Source of the DNA: Pseudomonas beijingensis
GTDB taxonomy: Bacteria > Pseudomonadota > Gammaproteobacteria > Pseudomonadales > Pseudomonadaceae
DNA length: 64,000 nt
NCBI RefSeq assembly: GCF_030687295.1
Contig: NZ_CP117425.1
Span: forward strand, 1 to 64,000
Reading direction: 5' to 3'
Shown here: positions 51,121 through 59,986 of the stretch, piece after piece
Position numbering within the stretch: position 1 is the stretch's first letter
Layout of the letters: every line of letters begins with the position of its first letter
The notes under the pieces: model-generated
The model's input: the letters and a program-made list of their open reading frames with translations, nothing else
The model's database searches: none
What the model was told of the DNA's origin: nothing
Made by a program: the position numbers and the translations under genes

Positions 51121-51405
51121 ATGAATCGTCAATGTGCCGCCCAGTTTCGACTCTCTTCCTTGAATATCCAGCAGGGCTTATGGGCTGCCCTGGCATTGTT
51201 GGTCACGCTCGTTGTTGGTCAGCAATGGTTGCTCTGGCACGAACGTCAACAGCCAGAAGCGCCGCAGGTGTCGATTCACCGTGCCCCACAAACCCATTTC
51301 AGCGCCGTCAGCGTCGCCGAGGCTTCCGCTTCCATGCGCATGATGGAGGTCGATCAGGCTCAGCCAGTGACCGACATGCCGCGTGAAGAACGTTGGGTGT
51401 TTTAA
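51121..51405 (+). CDS. Small single-pass membrane protein, unknown
   Basis: This 94-residue protein has one membrane segment (about 19-41, GLWAALALLVTLVVGQQWLLW) and a short polar tail that would face the periplasm. I do not recognise the family. A strong ribosome-binding site (GGGGAGGAATTTCAGG) precedes ATG 51121. It is the first gene after the putative sigma-54 promoter, followed by DUF1328 and ivy genes that may be cotranscribed. Confidence 0.65.
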   Translation: MNRQCAAQFRLSSLNIQQGLWAALALLVTLVVGQQWLLWHERQQPEAPQVSIHRAPQTHFSAVSVAEASASMRMMEVDQAQPVTDMPREERWVF

Positions 51406-51464
51406 CCCGATGTACCGGTCGTCCACTGCGCCGGAACCATCACTGCAAGACCCTCACTAAATAG

Positions 51465-51650
<186 letters not shown>

Positions 51651-51652
51651 CC

Positions 51653-52117
51653 ATGAGCGTTTCCTTAAAAGGACTGGCCGCCGCCCTGTTGCTGGGCGGC
51701 AGTGCCATGGCAATGGCTGCCAATGACGGACAGATGCGTGCCAACCAGTTGCTGGAGGCGGACCCGCAATACCGCGAGACTTGGCAGCACGTCGTCAAAA
51801 AAGAAGAGCGCCTGCCCGAATGGGTGATGAACCTGTCAGGCGATTCGGAACAAATGAATGCTGTCGAGGAAGACGGCGACAAGTACCTGGTGGGACCGCT
51901 GTGTGAAACCCAGGCCACGTGTCGCAGCAAGCGTCTGATCGTCGCCTTCAGTTTCGACAAGGACGAGGCCTATGCCATGTTGGTGGAGGTCCCTGCCGGA
52001 CTGCCGGCCGACAAATCGCCGACCCGTCATGCCGACTACCGTTTCCTCGGTAATCCCGATGAAGGTATGCAGAAACTGTTAATGGAACAACTCAAGAAAG
52101 ATCCGAACTGGTATTGA
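51653..52117 (+). CDS. Inhibitor of vertebrate lysozyme (Ivy)
   Basis: Ivy proteins bind and block C-type lysozyme in the periplasm. The 154-residue product has a signal peptide (about 1-22, ending AMAMAA), the conserved region RETWQHVVKKEERLPEWVMNL, and a Cys-bracketed loop CETQATC at the place where Ivy carries its inhibitory CKPHDC-type loop. The body YRFLGNPDEGMQKLLMEQL is typical. It is preceded by DUF1328 and followed by a hairpin terminator. It may protect peptidoglycan together with AmpDh2-related remodelling nearby. Confidence 0.85.
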   Translation: MSVSLKGLAAALLLGGSAMAMAANDGQMRANQLLEADPQYRETWQHVVKKEERLPEWVMNLSGDSEQMNAVEEDGDKYLVGPLCETQATCRSKRLIVAFSFDKDEAYAMLVEVPAGLPADKSPTRHADYRFLGNPDEGMQKLLMEQLKKDPNWY

Positions 52118-52129
52118 TTCTGAAAATGG

Positions 52130-52152
52130 GAAAAGCAGCCCTGCTTTTCTCT
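52130..52152 (+). terminator. Hairpin after ivy
   Basis: GAAAAGCAGCCCTGCTTTTC is an 8-bp stem with a four-base loop, 13 bases after the ivy stop, with T-rich sequence in and after its 3' arm. Confidence 0.65.
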
Positions 52153-52277
52153 GCTGCACAGCCCGAGGAGGGCCGGTGCATGACCAGGGGGCCGGGACGT
52201 TCTGACGGATATGCGTCGGAGTGACCTACGGGCACAAGGGGTGCCTGCGAAAGGGCCGGGTCAGGTAAAAGCTGTGA

Positions 52278-52594
52278 CGCAAGTTCGCAAAGCCCTCACG
52301 GCTTGGCGAACTTGCGTAGAGCTTCGTGTCGCAAGGGACCCCGCGATGCGGCATTTTGTCTCCTCCCGCCAATTTATTACCCTTTCCCTGACCGTATATC
52401 GGAGAATAACGAGACGATTTCTCTCGTGAGTCGCGTCTCGATGCGTCGCCGTTTCAACGGCTCCCAACCTCGGCTGAGAAAGCCCAGAGACGCTGAAATG
52501 GCCGGTTTACGGCACTTATGCCTGCAAAAATGTCGCCTTCGAACCGCCTGTGAGGCGGGTTTCGTTTGGAAAATCTCATGCCGATTCGGCATGG
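52278..52594. other. Hairpin-rich non-coding stretch before gltP
   Basis: The gap between ivy and gltP (52118-52780) has no convincing gene. It holds a very strong hairpin (CGCAAGTTCGC / GCGAACTTGCG enclosing AAGCC/GGCTT, 52278-52316) without a T run, a second (CGAGACG/CGTCTCG, 52410-52440), a terminator-like stem AACCGCC/GGCGGGTT followed by TCGTTT (52542-52572), and CATGCCG/CGGCATG (52578-52594). It could be an sRNA or an mRNA leader. A stop-free frame ending at 52765 lacks a start codon. Confidence 0.45.
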
Positions 52595-52780
52595 GGTAGG
52601 CGTTTACGGCATTAGACGAGCCCCCCTGGCATCGCAATAGTTGCGCCTTTTTTCGCCTGCCAGTCAGCCGCTAGCGCGCTCGGGGTGACCTTATACGGGG
52701 GCAGAGGCAATGCAGAGTTCGTCGTCATCGACGGACCGTTCACGCCACTGCCCGAGTCCAACTGAAGTAAGGGTAACGAT

Positions 52781-54112
52781 ATGAAGAAGGCACGACTAAG
52801 CCTCGCCTGGCAGATCCTCATCGGTCTGGTGCTGGGGATTGCATTGGGCGCGCTGCTCAACCATTTCAGTGCCGAGAAGGCCTGGTGGATCAGCAACGTA
52901 CTGCAACCGGCGGGCGACATCTTTATCCGCCTGATCAAGATGATCGTGATCCCGATCGTGATTTCCTCGCTGATCGTCGGCATTGCCGGGGTCGGTGACG
53001 CCAAGAAACTCGGGCGTATCGGCCTCAAGACCATCCTTTACTTCGAAATCGTCACCACCATCGCCATCGTCGTCGGCCTGCTGCTGGCCAACTTCTTCCA
53101 GCCGGGCAGCGGCATCGACATGAGCACCCTGGGCACGGTGGACATTTCCAAGTACCAGGCCACGGCCGCGGAAGTCCAGCATGAACATGCGTTCATCCAG
53201 ACCATCCTCAACTTGATCCCGTCGAACATCTTCGCCGCCGTCGCCCGTGGCGAGATGCTGCCGATCATTTTCTTCTCCGTCTTGTTCGGCCTGGGCCTGT
53301 CCAGCCTGCAATCGGACCTGCGCGAACCGCTGGTGAAAATGTTCCAGGGCGTGTCGGAAAGCATGTTCAAAGTCACCCACATGATCATGCAATACGCGCC
53401 GATCGGTGTGTTCGCCCTGATCGCGGTGACGGTCGCCAACTTCGGCTTCGCCTCCCTTCTGCCTCTGGCGAAACTGGTGATCCTGGTTTACGTCGCCATC
53501 GCCTTCTTCGCTTTCGTGGTGCTGGGCCTGATCGCCCGCCTGTTCGGCTTCTCGGTGCTCAAGCTGATGCGCATCTTCAAGGATGAGTTGGTGCTGGCCT
53601 ACTCCACCGCCAGTTCCGAAACCGTGCTGCCGCGGGTGATCGAGAAGATGGAAGCCTACGGCGCGCCGAAAGCCATCTGCAGCTTCGTGGTGCCCACCGG
53701 CTACTCGTTCAACCTCGACGGTTCGACCCTGTACCAGAGCATCGCGGCGATTTTCATCGCTCAGCTGTATGGCATCGACTTGTCCATCAGCCAGCAGTTG
53801 CTACTGGTGCTGACCCTGATGGTCACCTCCAAAGGCATCGCTGGCGTACCGGGCGTGTCGTTCGTGGTGCTGCTGGCCACCTTGGGCAGCGTGGGCATTC
53901 CGCTGGAAGGCCTGGCCTTCATCGCCGGTGTCGACCGCATCATGGACATGGCCCGTACCGCGCTGAACGTCATCGGCAACGCCCTGGCCGTGTTGGTCAT
54001 CGCCCGTTGGGAAGGCATGTACGACGATGCCAAGGGCCAGCGCTACTGGAACTCTCTGCCGCACTGGCGCAGCAAGGAGCCGCTGCCGGCGGGGGAAACT
54101 TCCAGCCGTTGA
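52781..54112 (+). CDS. gltP: Glutamate/aspartate:proton symporter GltP
   Basis: GltP imports glutamate and aspartate with protons. The 443-residue product of the DAACS family has eight membrane segments and two re-entrant loops: the serine-rich STASSETVLPRV motif in HP1, SFNLDGSTLYQS in TM7 (corresponding to NMDGT), GVPGVSFVVLLATLGSVGIP in HP2, and DRIMDMARTALNVIGNALA in TM8. AAGGGTAACGAT precedes ATG 52781. A non-coding structured stretch lies upstream, and a REPIN array follows. Confidence 0.94.
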   Translation: MKKARLSLAWQILIGLVLGIALGALLNHFSAEKAWWISNVLQPAGDIFIRLIKMIVIPIVISSLIVGIAGVGDAKKLGRIGLKTILYFEIVTTIAIVVGLLLANFFQPGSGIDMSTLGTVDISKYQATAAEVQHEHAFIQTILNLIPSNIFAAVARGEMLPIIFFSVLFGLGLSSLQSDLREPLVKMFQGVSESMFKVTHMIMQYAPIGVFALIAVTVANFGFASLLPLAKLVILVYVAIAFFAFVVLGLIARLFGFSVLKLMRIFKDELVLAYSTASSETVLPRVIEKMEAYGAPKAICSFVVPTGYSFNLDGSTLYQSIAAIFIAQLYGIDLSISQQLLLVLTLMVTSKGIAGVPGVSFVVLLATLGSVGIPLEGLAFIAGVDRIMDMARTALNVIGNALAVLVIARWEGMYDDAKGQRYWNSLPHWRSKEPLPAGETSSR

Positions 54113-54164
54113 TCCATTGGGGGGAGTTCGGGCCAGCAACAAAGTGCCTGAACAACCCCGGTTA

Positions 54165-55054
54165 TTGTGGGAGCGAGCTTGCTCGCGATAGCGCCAGATC
54201 CGTCAGCATTGATGTTGGCTGACCCACCGTTATCGCGAGCAAGCTCGGCTCCCACAGGAATTTTTGCCAGGCGCAAAGCCTCCGAACGACCCGGTCATTG
54301 TGGGAGCGAGCTTGCTCGCGATAGCGTCGGATCAGTCAGTATCGATGTGACTGACCCACCGTCATCGCGAGCAAGCTCGGCTCCCACAGGAATTTTTGCC
54401 AGGCGCGAAGCCTCTGAACGCCCCGGTCATTGTGGGAGCGAGCTTGCTCGCGATAGCGCCAGATCCGTCAGCATTGATGTTGGCTGACCCACCGCTATCG
54501 CGAGCAAGCTCGGCTCCCACAGGAATTTTTGCCAGGCGCGAAGCCTCTGAACGCCCCGGTCATTGTGGGAGCGAGCTTGCTCGCGATAGCGCCAGATCCG
54601 TCAGCATTGATGTTGGCTGACCCACCGCTATCGAGAGCAAGCTCGGCTCCCACAGGAATTTTTGCCAGGCGCGAAGCCTCTGAACGCCCCGGTCATTGTG
54701 GGAGCGAGCTTGCTCGCGATAGCGTCGGATCAGTCAGTATCGATGTTGACTGACCCACCGTCATCGCGAGCAAGCTCGGCTCCCACAGGAATTTTTGCCA
54801 GGCGCAAAGCCTCTGAACGACCCGGTCATTGTGGGAGCGAGCTTGCTCGCGATAGCGCCAGATCCGTCAGCATTGATGTTGGCTGACCCACCGCTATCGC
54901 GAGCAAGCTCGGCTCCCACAGGAATTTTTGCCAGGCGCAAAGCCTCTGAACGACCCGGTTATTGTGGGAGCGAGCTTGCTCGCGATAGCGCCAGATCCGT
55001 CAGCATTGATGTTGGCTGACCCACCGCTATCGCGAGCAAGCTCGGCTCCCACAG
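54165..55054. repeat. Tandem array of seven REPIN units (period ~133 bp)
   Basis: Seven copies begin at 54165, 54298, 54430, 54563, 54696, 54829 and 54962. Each has a REP (GTGGGAGCGAGCTTGCTCGC), a ~30-base centre and an inverted REP (CGCGAGCAAGCTCGGCTCCC). A constant ~40-base spacer (TTTTTGCCAGGCGC..) joins units; the last lacks it. Centres are of two kinds: GCCAGATCCGTCAGCATT (units 1,3,4,6,7) and GTCGGATCAGTCAGTATC (units 2 and 5). The order A-B-A-A-B-A-A and matching spacer variants suggest block duplication. One base is missing in unit 2. The 74-residue open frames through the units are artefacts. Confidence 0.95.
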
Positions 55055-55086
55055 GGTGTTCGTCGATCATCTGCGCAGTGCCAAGC

Positions 55087-55116
55087 AAACCCCGGGAAAT
55101 CCGGGGTTTGTCGTTT
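55087..55116 (+). terminator. Hairpin before the SpmAB-like gene
   Basis: AAACCCCGG / CCGGGGTTT with loop GAAAT is followed by GTCGTTTC. It is located after the REPIN array and probably stops read-through from gltP. Confidence 0.7.
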
Positions 55117-55163
55117 CTGCCAGCCCCGCTATCATTCGCGGCATCTTCCGGGGGATTTAACCG

Positions 55164-56393
55164 ATGCTCAATGGCCTGTGGCTTGGCTTCTTTATCGTGG
55201 CAGCCGTGTCGGCGCTGGCACAGTGGCTGATCGGCGGCAACGCCGGGATTTTCGCGGCCATGGTGGAAAGCATCTTCGCCATGGCCAAGCTGTCAGTGGA
55301 GGTGATGGTCCTGCTGTTCGGCACCTTGACCCTGTGGCTGGGCTTTCTGCGCATCGCCGAAAAGGCCGGCATCGTCGACTGGCTGGCCAAGGCCCTCGGC
55401 CCGCTGTTCCTGCGCTTGATGCCGGAAGTGCCCGCCGGCCACCCGGCCATTGGCCTGATCACCCTCAACTTCGCTGCCAACGGCCTGGGCCTGGACAACG
55501 CGGCCACCCCCATCGGCCTCAAGGCCATGCGCGCCCTGCAAGACCTCAACCCCAGCCCGACCATTGCCAGTAATGCGCAGATCCTGTTTCTGGTACTCAA
55601 CGCCTCGTCGCTGACGCTGCTGCCGGTGACCATCTTCATGTACCGCGCCCAGCAAGGCGCGCCGGACCCAACCCTGGTGTTCCTGCCGATCCTGCTCGCC
55701 ACCAGCGCCTCGACCCTGATGGGGCTGCTGTCCGTGGCGTTCATGCAGCGTCTGCGGCTGTGGGACCCGGTGGTGCTGGCTTACCTGATTCCGGGCGCGC
55801 TGGTGCTGGGCGGTTTCATGGCACTGTTGGCGACGCTCTCGGCCACGGCGCTGGCGGGGCTTTCATCGGTCCTCGGCAACCTGACGCTGTTTGGCCTGAT
55901 CATGCTGTTCCTGGTGGTGGGGGCACTGCGCAAGGTCAAGGTGTATGAAGCCTTTGTCGAAGGCGCGAAAGAAGGGTTCGACGTGGCCAAGAGCCTGTTG
56001 CCGTACCTGGTAGCGATGCTCTGCGCCGTCGGCGTGCTGCGGGCTTCGGGGGCGCTGGATTTCGGCCTGGACGGTATCCGTCATCTGGTGCAGTGGGCCG
56101 GCCTGGACACCCGTTTCGTCGATGCCTTGCCGACCGCCATGGTCAAGCCATTCTCCGGCAGCGCCGCCCGGGCCATGCTGATCGAGACCATGAAGACTTC
56201 CGGCGTGGACAGCTTCCCGGCCCTGGTGGCGGCGACCATTCAGGGCAGCACCGAGACCACGTTCTACGTGCTGGCGGTCTATTTCGGTGCCGTGGGTATC
56301 CAGCGGGCGCGCCATGCCGTGGGCTGCGCGTTGCTGGCGGAGTTGGCGGGGGTCGTGGCGGCGATTGGCGTTTGCTACTGGTTCTTTGGCTGA
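55164..56393 (+). CDS. Nucleoside-recognition (SpmA/SpmB-like) membrane protein
   Basis: This is a 409-residue multi-pass protein with two Gate/nucleoside-recognition modules. The first half (about 1-200; GFLRIAEKAGIVDWLAKALGPLFLRLMPEVP, NFAANGLGLDNAATPIGLKAMRAL) resembles SpmA. The second (about 210-409; LLPYLVAMLCAVGVLRASGALDF, ALPTAMVKPFSGSAARAMLIE, GSTETTFYVLAVYFGAVGI) resembles SpmB. It is thus a SpmA-SpmB fusion as in other gammaproteobacteria that do not sporulate. Role unknown, perhaps transport. GGGGGATTTAACCG precedes ATG 55164. Confidence 0.85.
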   Translation: MLNGLWLGFFIVAAVSALAQWLIGGNAGIFAAMVESIFAMAKLSVEVMVLLFGTLTLWLGFLRIAEKAGIVDWLAKALGPLFLRLMPEVPAGHPAIGLITLNFAANGLGLDNAATPIGLKAMRALQDLNPSPTIASNAQILFLVLNASSLTLLPVTIFMYRAQQGAPDPTLVFLPILLATSASTLMGLLSVAFMQRLRLWDPVVLAYLIPGALVLGGFMALLATLSATALAGLSSVLGNLTLFGLIMLFLVVGALRKVKVYEAFVEGAKEGFDVAKSLLPYLVAMLCAVGVLRASGALDFGLDGIRHLVQWAGLDTRFVDALPTAMVKPFSGSAARAMLIETMKTSGVDSFPALVAATIQGSTETTFYVLAVYFGAVGIQRARHAVGCALLAELAGVVAAIGVCYWFFG

Positions 56394-56413
56394 CCTGATT
56401 CTCCCCGCGGCCC

Positions 56414-57049
56414 CTAGGGTTGGGTCGGCGTTGCGAAACGCTGGCCTTGCTCCAATGTCCAGGCCACCACTTCGGCCGTCAGCCGGTCACCGGCCCGGCC
56501 AAAACCGTCCACAACCGCCGGCACTTTCACATCGCTCAACGGCTGGCGCACTTCAAAACGGCGACTGGCCAGGATGCGTTGGTCGAACCCGCGCACCAAC
56601 AGTGCGTCCAGGCGAATCACCACGCTGGCCGCTGTGCCCTGGTATTCGGTCTGGAACGCCTGCAGTTGTCCGCCCAGTTCCAGGTCCGCTTGCAGGTTGC
56701 TGTCGGCGACGCTCAACAGCCAGACGCGCCCGTCCTGGGCAAAACCATCGAGCAGGCGGTTGCGCAACAGCACCGGGGCTGGGTCGCTCCAGCGCGAGGC
56801 GGCGTAACTGCTGAACAGATTGCCCTGGGGAATCACCGCTATTTTCGGGCTGTTGAGCACCTCGCTGGTCTGGGGGCTGGCCAGTCGCAGCGACCAGCTC
56901 ACCGGCGTGCCCGCAGATATCGGGGCCTGGGTGGCCGGCAAGCGATACACATCCGAAGGTTCGGCCTTGGGCAAAATCGAGCAACCACCTGCCAGGGCAA
57001 ATCCTGCCAGCAAGAGAAGAGGGCGGATAAACCGGTTGGACGGCTTCAT
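56414..57049 (-). CDS. ABC-type transport auxiliary lipoprotein (PqiC/YmbA family)
   Basis: This 211-residue outer-membrane lipoprotein has lipobox LAGGC at the end of its signal. The domain (VYRLPATQAP, IAVIPQGNLFSSYAASRWSDPAPVLLRNRLLDGF, RLDALLVRGFDQRILASRRFEV) is the PqiC/YmbA fold that accompanies Mce-type lipid transporters. It overlaps the MlaD-like gene by four bases and is the last gene of the operon. It corresponds to PA3214. Confidence 0.85.
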   Translation of the reverse strand: MKPSNRFIRPLLLLAGFALAGGCSILPKAEPSDVYRLPATQAPISAGTPVSWSLRLASPQTSEVLNSPKIAVIPQGNLFSSYAASRWSDPAPVLLRNRLLDGFAQDGRVWLLSVADSNLQADLELGGQLQAFQTEYQGTAASVVIRLDALLVRGFDQRILASRRFEVRQPLSDVKVPAVVDGFGRAGDRLTAEVVAWTLEQGQRFATPTQP

Positions 57050-57984
57050 GGCGTGAACTCCTTGTCCTTGTCATTGCCCAGCAAATAGCCGCTGGGGTTG
57101 GCATCCAGGCGCCGGGAGATCCCCCGCAAGGCACTCAGGGTTTCGCGCAGCTCACGCACGGCTGGCGCCAGGGCATTGAGGCCTTGCATGCCGTTATTCA
57201 ACGAATCGCGGTTGTCGCTCAACAGTTTGTCGAGGGTCGCGGTGCTGCGAGCCAGGGACTGCATGGCCTGGCCGGCGTTGCCGAACGCCTGTTTGCCCTG
57301 GTCGTTGAGCAAACCATTGGCGTTGCGCATCAACGCCGTGGTTTGTTCCAGCGCGGCGCTGGCCTGTTTGCCGATGGACGCCAGTTGCTGCATGGCCTGG
57401 CGAATATCGCCGCGCTGCTCGGCAATGACCCCAGTGGTTTGCTCCAGATGCTCAAGCGTCTTGCCCAGGCTTTGGACGTTGTCCGAGGAAAACACCTCAT
57501 TGGCGTTGTGCAGCAACAGGTTGATGCTGGTCATCAAGTCATCGCTGTTGTTGAGCAGGCGGGCGATGGGCGAGGGTGCGGCGATGATCACCGGCGGTTC
57601 ACCGTCGTGCCCTGTCAGCGCCGGGCTCTGGGGCGTGCCGCCACTGAGCTGGATAATCGAGGTGCCGGTGATGCCGGTCAATGCCAGCTTGGCCTGGGTG
57701 TCTTGCTTGACCGGTGTTTCCCCGCTCAAGCGCACCTGTGCCAACACCCGGCGCGGGTCGTTCGGGTCCAGGCGCAGATTGACGACGTCGCCGACCTTGA
57801 TCCCGCTGTACTCCACCGAGCTGCCCCGGGACAGCCCGCTGACCGCCTCGTTGAACACCACTTCGTAATACTTGAATTCACTGTCCACGTTGGACTTGGC
57901 CAGCCACAGGCCAAACAGCAGGGCGCCGGCCACCACAATGACGGTGAACAGGCCGATCAACACATGATGGGCTCGGGTTTCCAT
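57046..57984 (-). CDS. MCE/MlaD-family lipid transport protein
   Basis: This 312-residue protein is anchored by an N-terminal helix (HVLIGLFTVIVVAGALLFGLWL). It has one MCE domain (about 40-120; YYEVVFNEAVSGLSRGSSVEYSGIKVGDVVNLRLDP) and a long helical C-terminal part that would build a trans-periplasmic tube or coiled coil. ATG 57984 (METRAHHVLIGLF) is chosen over longer frames. One base separates it from the ATPase gene. It should bind phospholipid moved by the permease/ATPase pair. It corresponds to PA3213. Confidence 0.87.
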   Translation of the reverse strand: METRAHHVLIGLFTVIVVAGALLFGLWLAKSNVDSEFKYYEVVFNEAVSGLSRGSSVEYSGIKVGDVVNLRLDPNDPRRVLAQVRLSGETPVKQDTQAKLALTGITGTSIIQLSGGTPQSPALTGHDGEPPVIIAAPSPIARLLNNSDDLMTSINLLLHNANEVFSSDNVQSLGKTLEHLEQTTGVIAEQRGDIRQAMQQLASIGKQASAALEQTTALMRNANGLLNDQGKQAFGNAGQAMQSLARSTATLDKLLSDNRDSLNNGMQGLNALAPAVRELRETLSALRGISRRLDANPSGYLLGNDKDKEFTP

Positions 57985-57985
57985 G

Positions 57986-58789
57986 TCAAACCTCGTTGGA
58001 TGATGTAGCGGTCGATAACGCCGCGCGGCCGCGAGGGCCATGGAAGTATTCGTGAATCCAGGCATCGTCGGTTTCCGACACCTTGTCGATGACATCGGCC
58101 ACCAGTACTTTTTTCTGCGCCAGTACCGCCACCCGATCGGTGATGGTGTAGAGGGTGTCCAGGTCGTGGGTGACCAGGAACACGCTCAAGCCCAAGGCAT
58201 CGCGCAGTGTCAGGATCAGCTGGTCGAACGCCGCCGCACCGATGGGATCGAGGCCGGCGGTGGGTTCGTCGAGAAACAGGATGTCCGGGTCCAGGGCCAG
58301 CGCACGGGCCAGGGCGGCGCGCTTGATCATGCCGCCGGACAGTGAGGCGGGGTATTTGTCGGCGGCCGAGAGTGGCAGCCCGGCCAGCGCCAGTTTCACC
58401 GCCGCCAAGTGCTCGGCGTCGGCCCGGCTGAGCCCGGCGTGTTCGATCAGTGGCAGGGCGACGTTTTCTGTCACGGTCAGTGACGAAAACAGCGCGCCTT
58501 TCTGGAACAACACGCCAAAGCGCCGTTCCACCCGCGAACGTTGTTCCGGGGGCAGGCTCGGCAAGTCCTCGCCGAACACCCGCACAGCACCCTCGCTGGG
58601 CCGATTCAGGCCGACGATGCTGCGCAGCAGCACCGATTTGCCGCTGCCGGAGCCGCCGACCACGGCGAGAATCTCGCCCTTGTACACATCCAGATCGAGG
58701 TTTTCATGCACGCTCTGGCGGCCAAAGCGATTGCACAGGCCCCGCACCTGAATCACCGCCTCGGTGGGCGGCCGTAAGGGTTGGCTCAC
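57986..58789 (-). CDS. MlaF-like ABC transporter ATP-binding protein
   Basis: This 267-residue ABC ATPase has Walker A GGSGSGKS, the Q-loop FQKGALFSSLTV (MlaF type), the signature LSGGMIKRAALARAL, Walker B ILFLDEPTAGLD and an H-loop LVTHDLDTL. It pairs with the MlaE-type permease, whose stop it overlaps by four bases. The predicted role is energising inner-to-outer membrane (or reverse) lipid transport. Confidence 0.9.
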   Translation of the reverse strand: MSQPLRPPTEAVIQVRGLCNRFGRQSVHENLDLDVYKGEILAVVGGSGSGKSVLLRSIVGLNRPSEGAVRVFGEDLPSLPPEQRSRVERRFGVLFQKGALFSSLTVTENVALPLIEHAGLSRADAEHLAAVKLALAGLPLSAADKYPASLSGGMIKRAALARALALDPDILFLDEPTAGLDPIGAAAFDQLILTLRDALGLSVFLVTHDLDTLYTITDRVAVLAQKKVLVADVIDKVSETDDAWIHEYFHGPRGRAALSTATSSNEV

Positions 58790-59943
58790 CAGTTCATCTC
58801 CATGAAAAACAGCGCGGCCACGGCATCGAGCACAATCACCACGAAAATCGACTGCACCACGCTGGAGGTGGTGTGAGCTCCGACCGATTCGGCACTGCCA
58901 CTGACCTTGAAACCTTCCAGGCAGCCCACGGCAGCGATCAGGAAGGCAAAGATCGGCGCCTTGACCATCCCCACCACGAAATGCTGCACGCCGATGTCTG
59001 ACTGCAACAGCGTCAGGAACATGGCCGGTGAAATACCCAGCGACAAAGCGCAGACCACACCCCCACCAATAATCCCGGAGAGCATGGCCAGGAAGGTCAG
59101 CATCGGCAGCGCCACCAACAGCGCCAGCACCCGTGGAATCACCAGCAACTCGACCGGATCGAGGCCAAGGGTGCGGATCGCGTCGATTTCTTCATTGGCC
59201 TTCATCGAGCCGATCTGCGCGGTGAACGCGCTGGCGGTGCGGCCCGCCATGAGGATGGCCGTGAGCAAAACGCCGAATTCGCGCAGGAACGAGAACGCCA
59301 CCAGGTCCACGGTAAAGATGCTGGCGCCAAAATCGGCCAGCACCGTCGCGCCGAGGAACGCCACCACCGCGCCTACCAGGAACGTCAGCAGGGCGACGAT
59401 GGGGGCCGCGTCCAGGCCGGTCTGTTCGATATGAACGACCATCGCTGTCATGCGCCAGCGCTTGGGGCGAAACAGGTTGCGGGCCAGGGTTTCCAGGATC
59501 AGGCCGACAAAACCCAGCAGTTGCAGGGTGTCTTGCCAGACTTTGTCCACGGCGCGGCCGATACGCGTCAGCAACTGGGTCATCACGCTGACCTGCGGCT
59601 CTTTCACCGGCACACAGAAGTCCGTCAGCGAGCAGTAGACCGTCTGCAACAGCGCTCGCTCGGCGGCCGGCAAGCTGCAATCGGGGTGCTCGGCGGTCTT
59701 GCCCAGCCGTTCCGACCCCAGCAGTTCCACCAGCAACGAAGCCCCGGCGGTGTCGAGGGCGCCGAGGCTGTTGAGGTCGATCAGGGTGTTTTCGTCGTAT
59801 TGGCCGCGCAAGGATTCGCTCACGCGCTTGAGCTGCGCGTAATGGGCCAGCGTCCAGTCGCCGCCGACCCAGAGCTTCGCCGCAGAGCCCGACGTGTCCA
59901 GCCGGGCAGTGCCAGTGTGGGATCCGGGGGTCATATGCTCCAT
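58786..59943 (-). CDS. MlaE-family permease with N-terminal STAS domain
   Basis: This 385-residue protein has a STAS domain (about 15-105; VGGDWTLAHYAQLKRVSESL, LGALDTAGASLLVELLG) fused to an MlaE permease domain with five or six membrane segments (about 165-385; EQTGLDAAPIVALLTFLVGAVVAFLG, GRTASAFTAQIGSMKANEEIDAIRTLGLDP). This fusion replaces the separate MlaB protein of the Mla system. It is the first gene of the four-gene lipid transport operon. The start may be ATG 59943 or 59934. It corresponds to PA3211. Confidence 0.88.
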   Translation of the reverse strand: MEHMTPGSHTGTARLDTSGSAAKLWVGGDWTLAHYAQLKRVSESLRGQYDENTLIDLNSLGALDTAGASLLVELLGSERLGKTAEHPDCSLPAAERALLQTVYCSLTDFCVPVKEPQVSVMTQLLTRIGRAVDKVWQDTLQLLGFVGLILETLARNLFRPKRWRMTAMVVHIEQTGLDAAPIVALLTFLVGAVVAFLGATVLADFGASIFTVDLVAFSFLREFGVLLTAILMAGRTASAFTAQIGSMKANEEIDAIRTLGLDPVELLVIPRVLALLVALPMLTFLAMLSGIIGGGVVCALSLGISPAMFLTLLQSDIGVQHFVVGMVKAPIFAFLIAAVGCLEGFKVSGSAESVGAHTTSSVVQSIFVVIVLDAVAALFFMEMNW

Positions 59944-59986
59944 GCTCGTTCGACTTGAACAGCGCTACCTAATAGCACGACCACCG

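Noticed and set aside
52609..52765. Stop-free frame ending GPFTPLPESN just before gltP
   Set aside because: There is no ATG, GTG or TTG with a ribosome-binding site at a sensible position and no recognisable family; kept only as part of the non-coding gap.
54165..55054. CRISPR array or repeated 74-residue protein
   Set aside because: The spacers between repeats are near identical and each unit is a REP doublet. The open frames only reflect the repeat, with no start signals.
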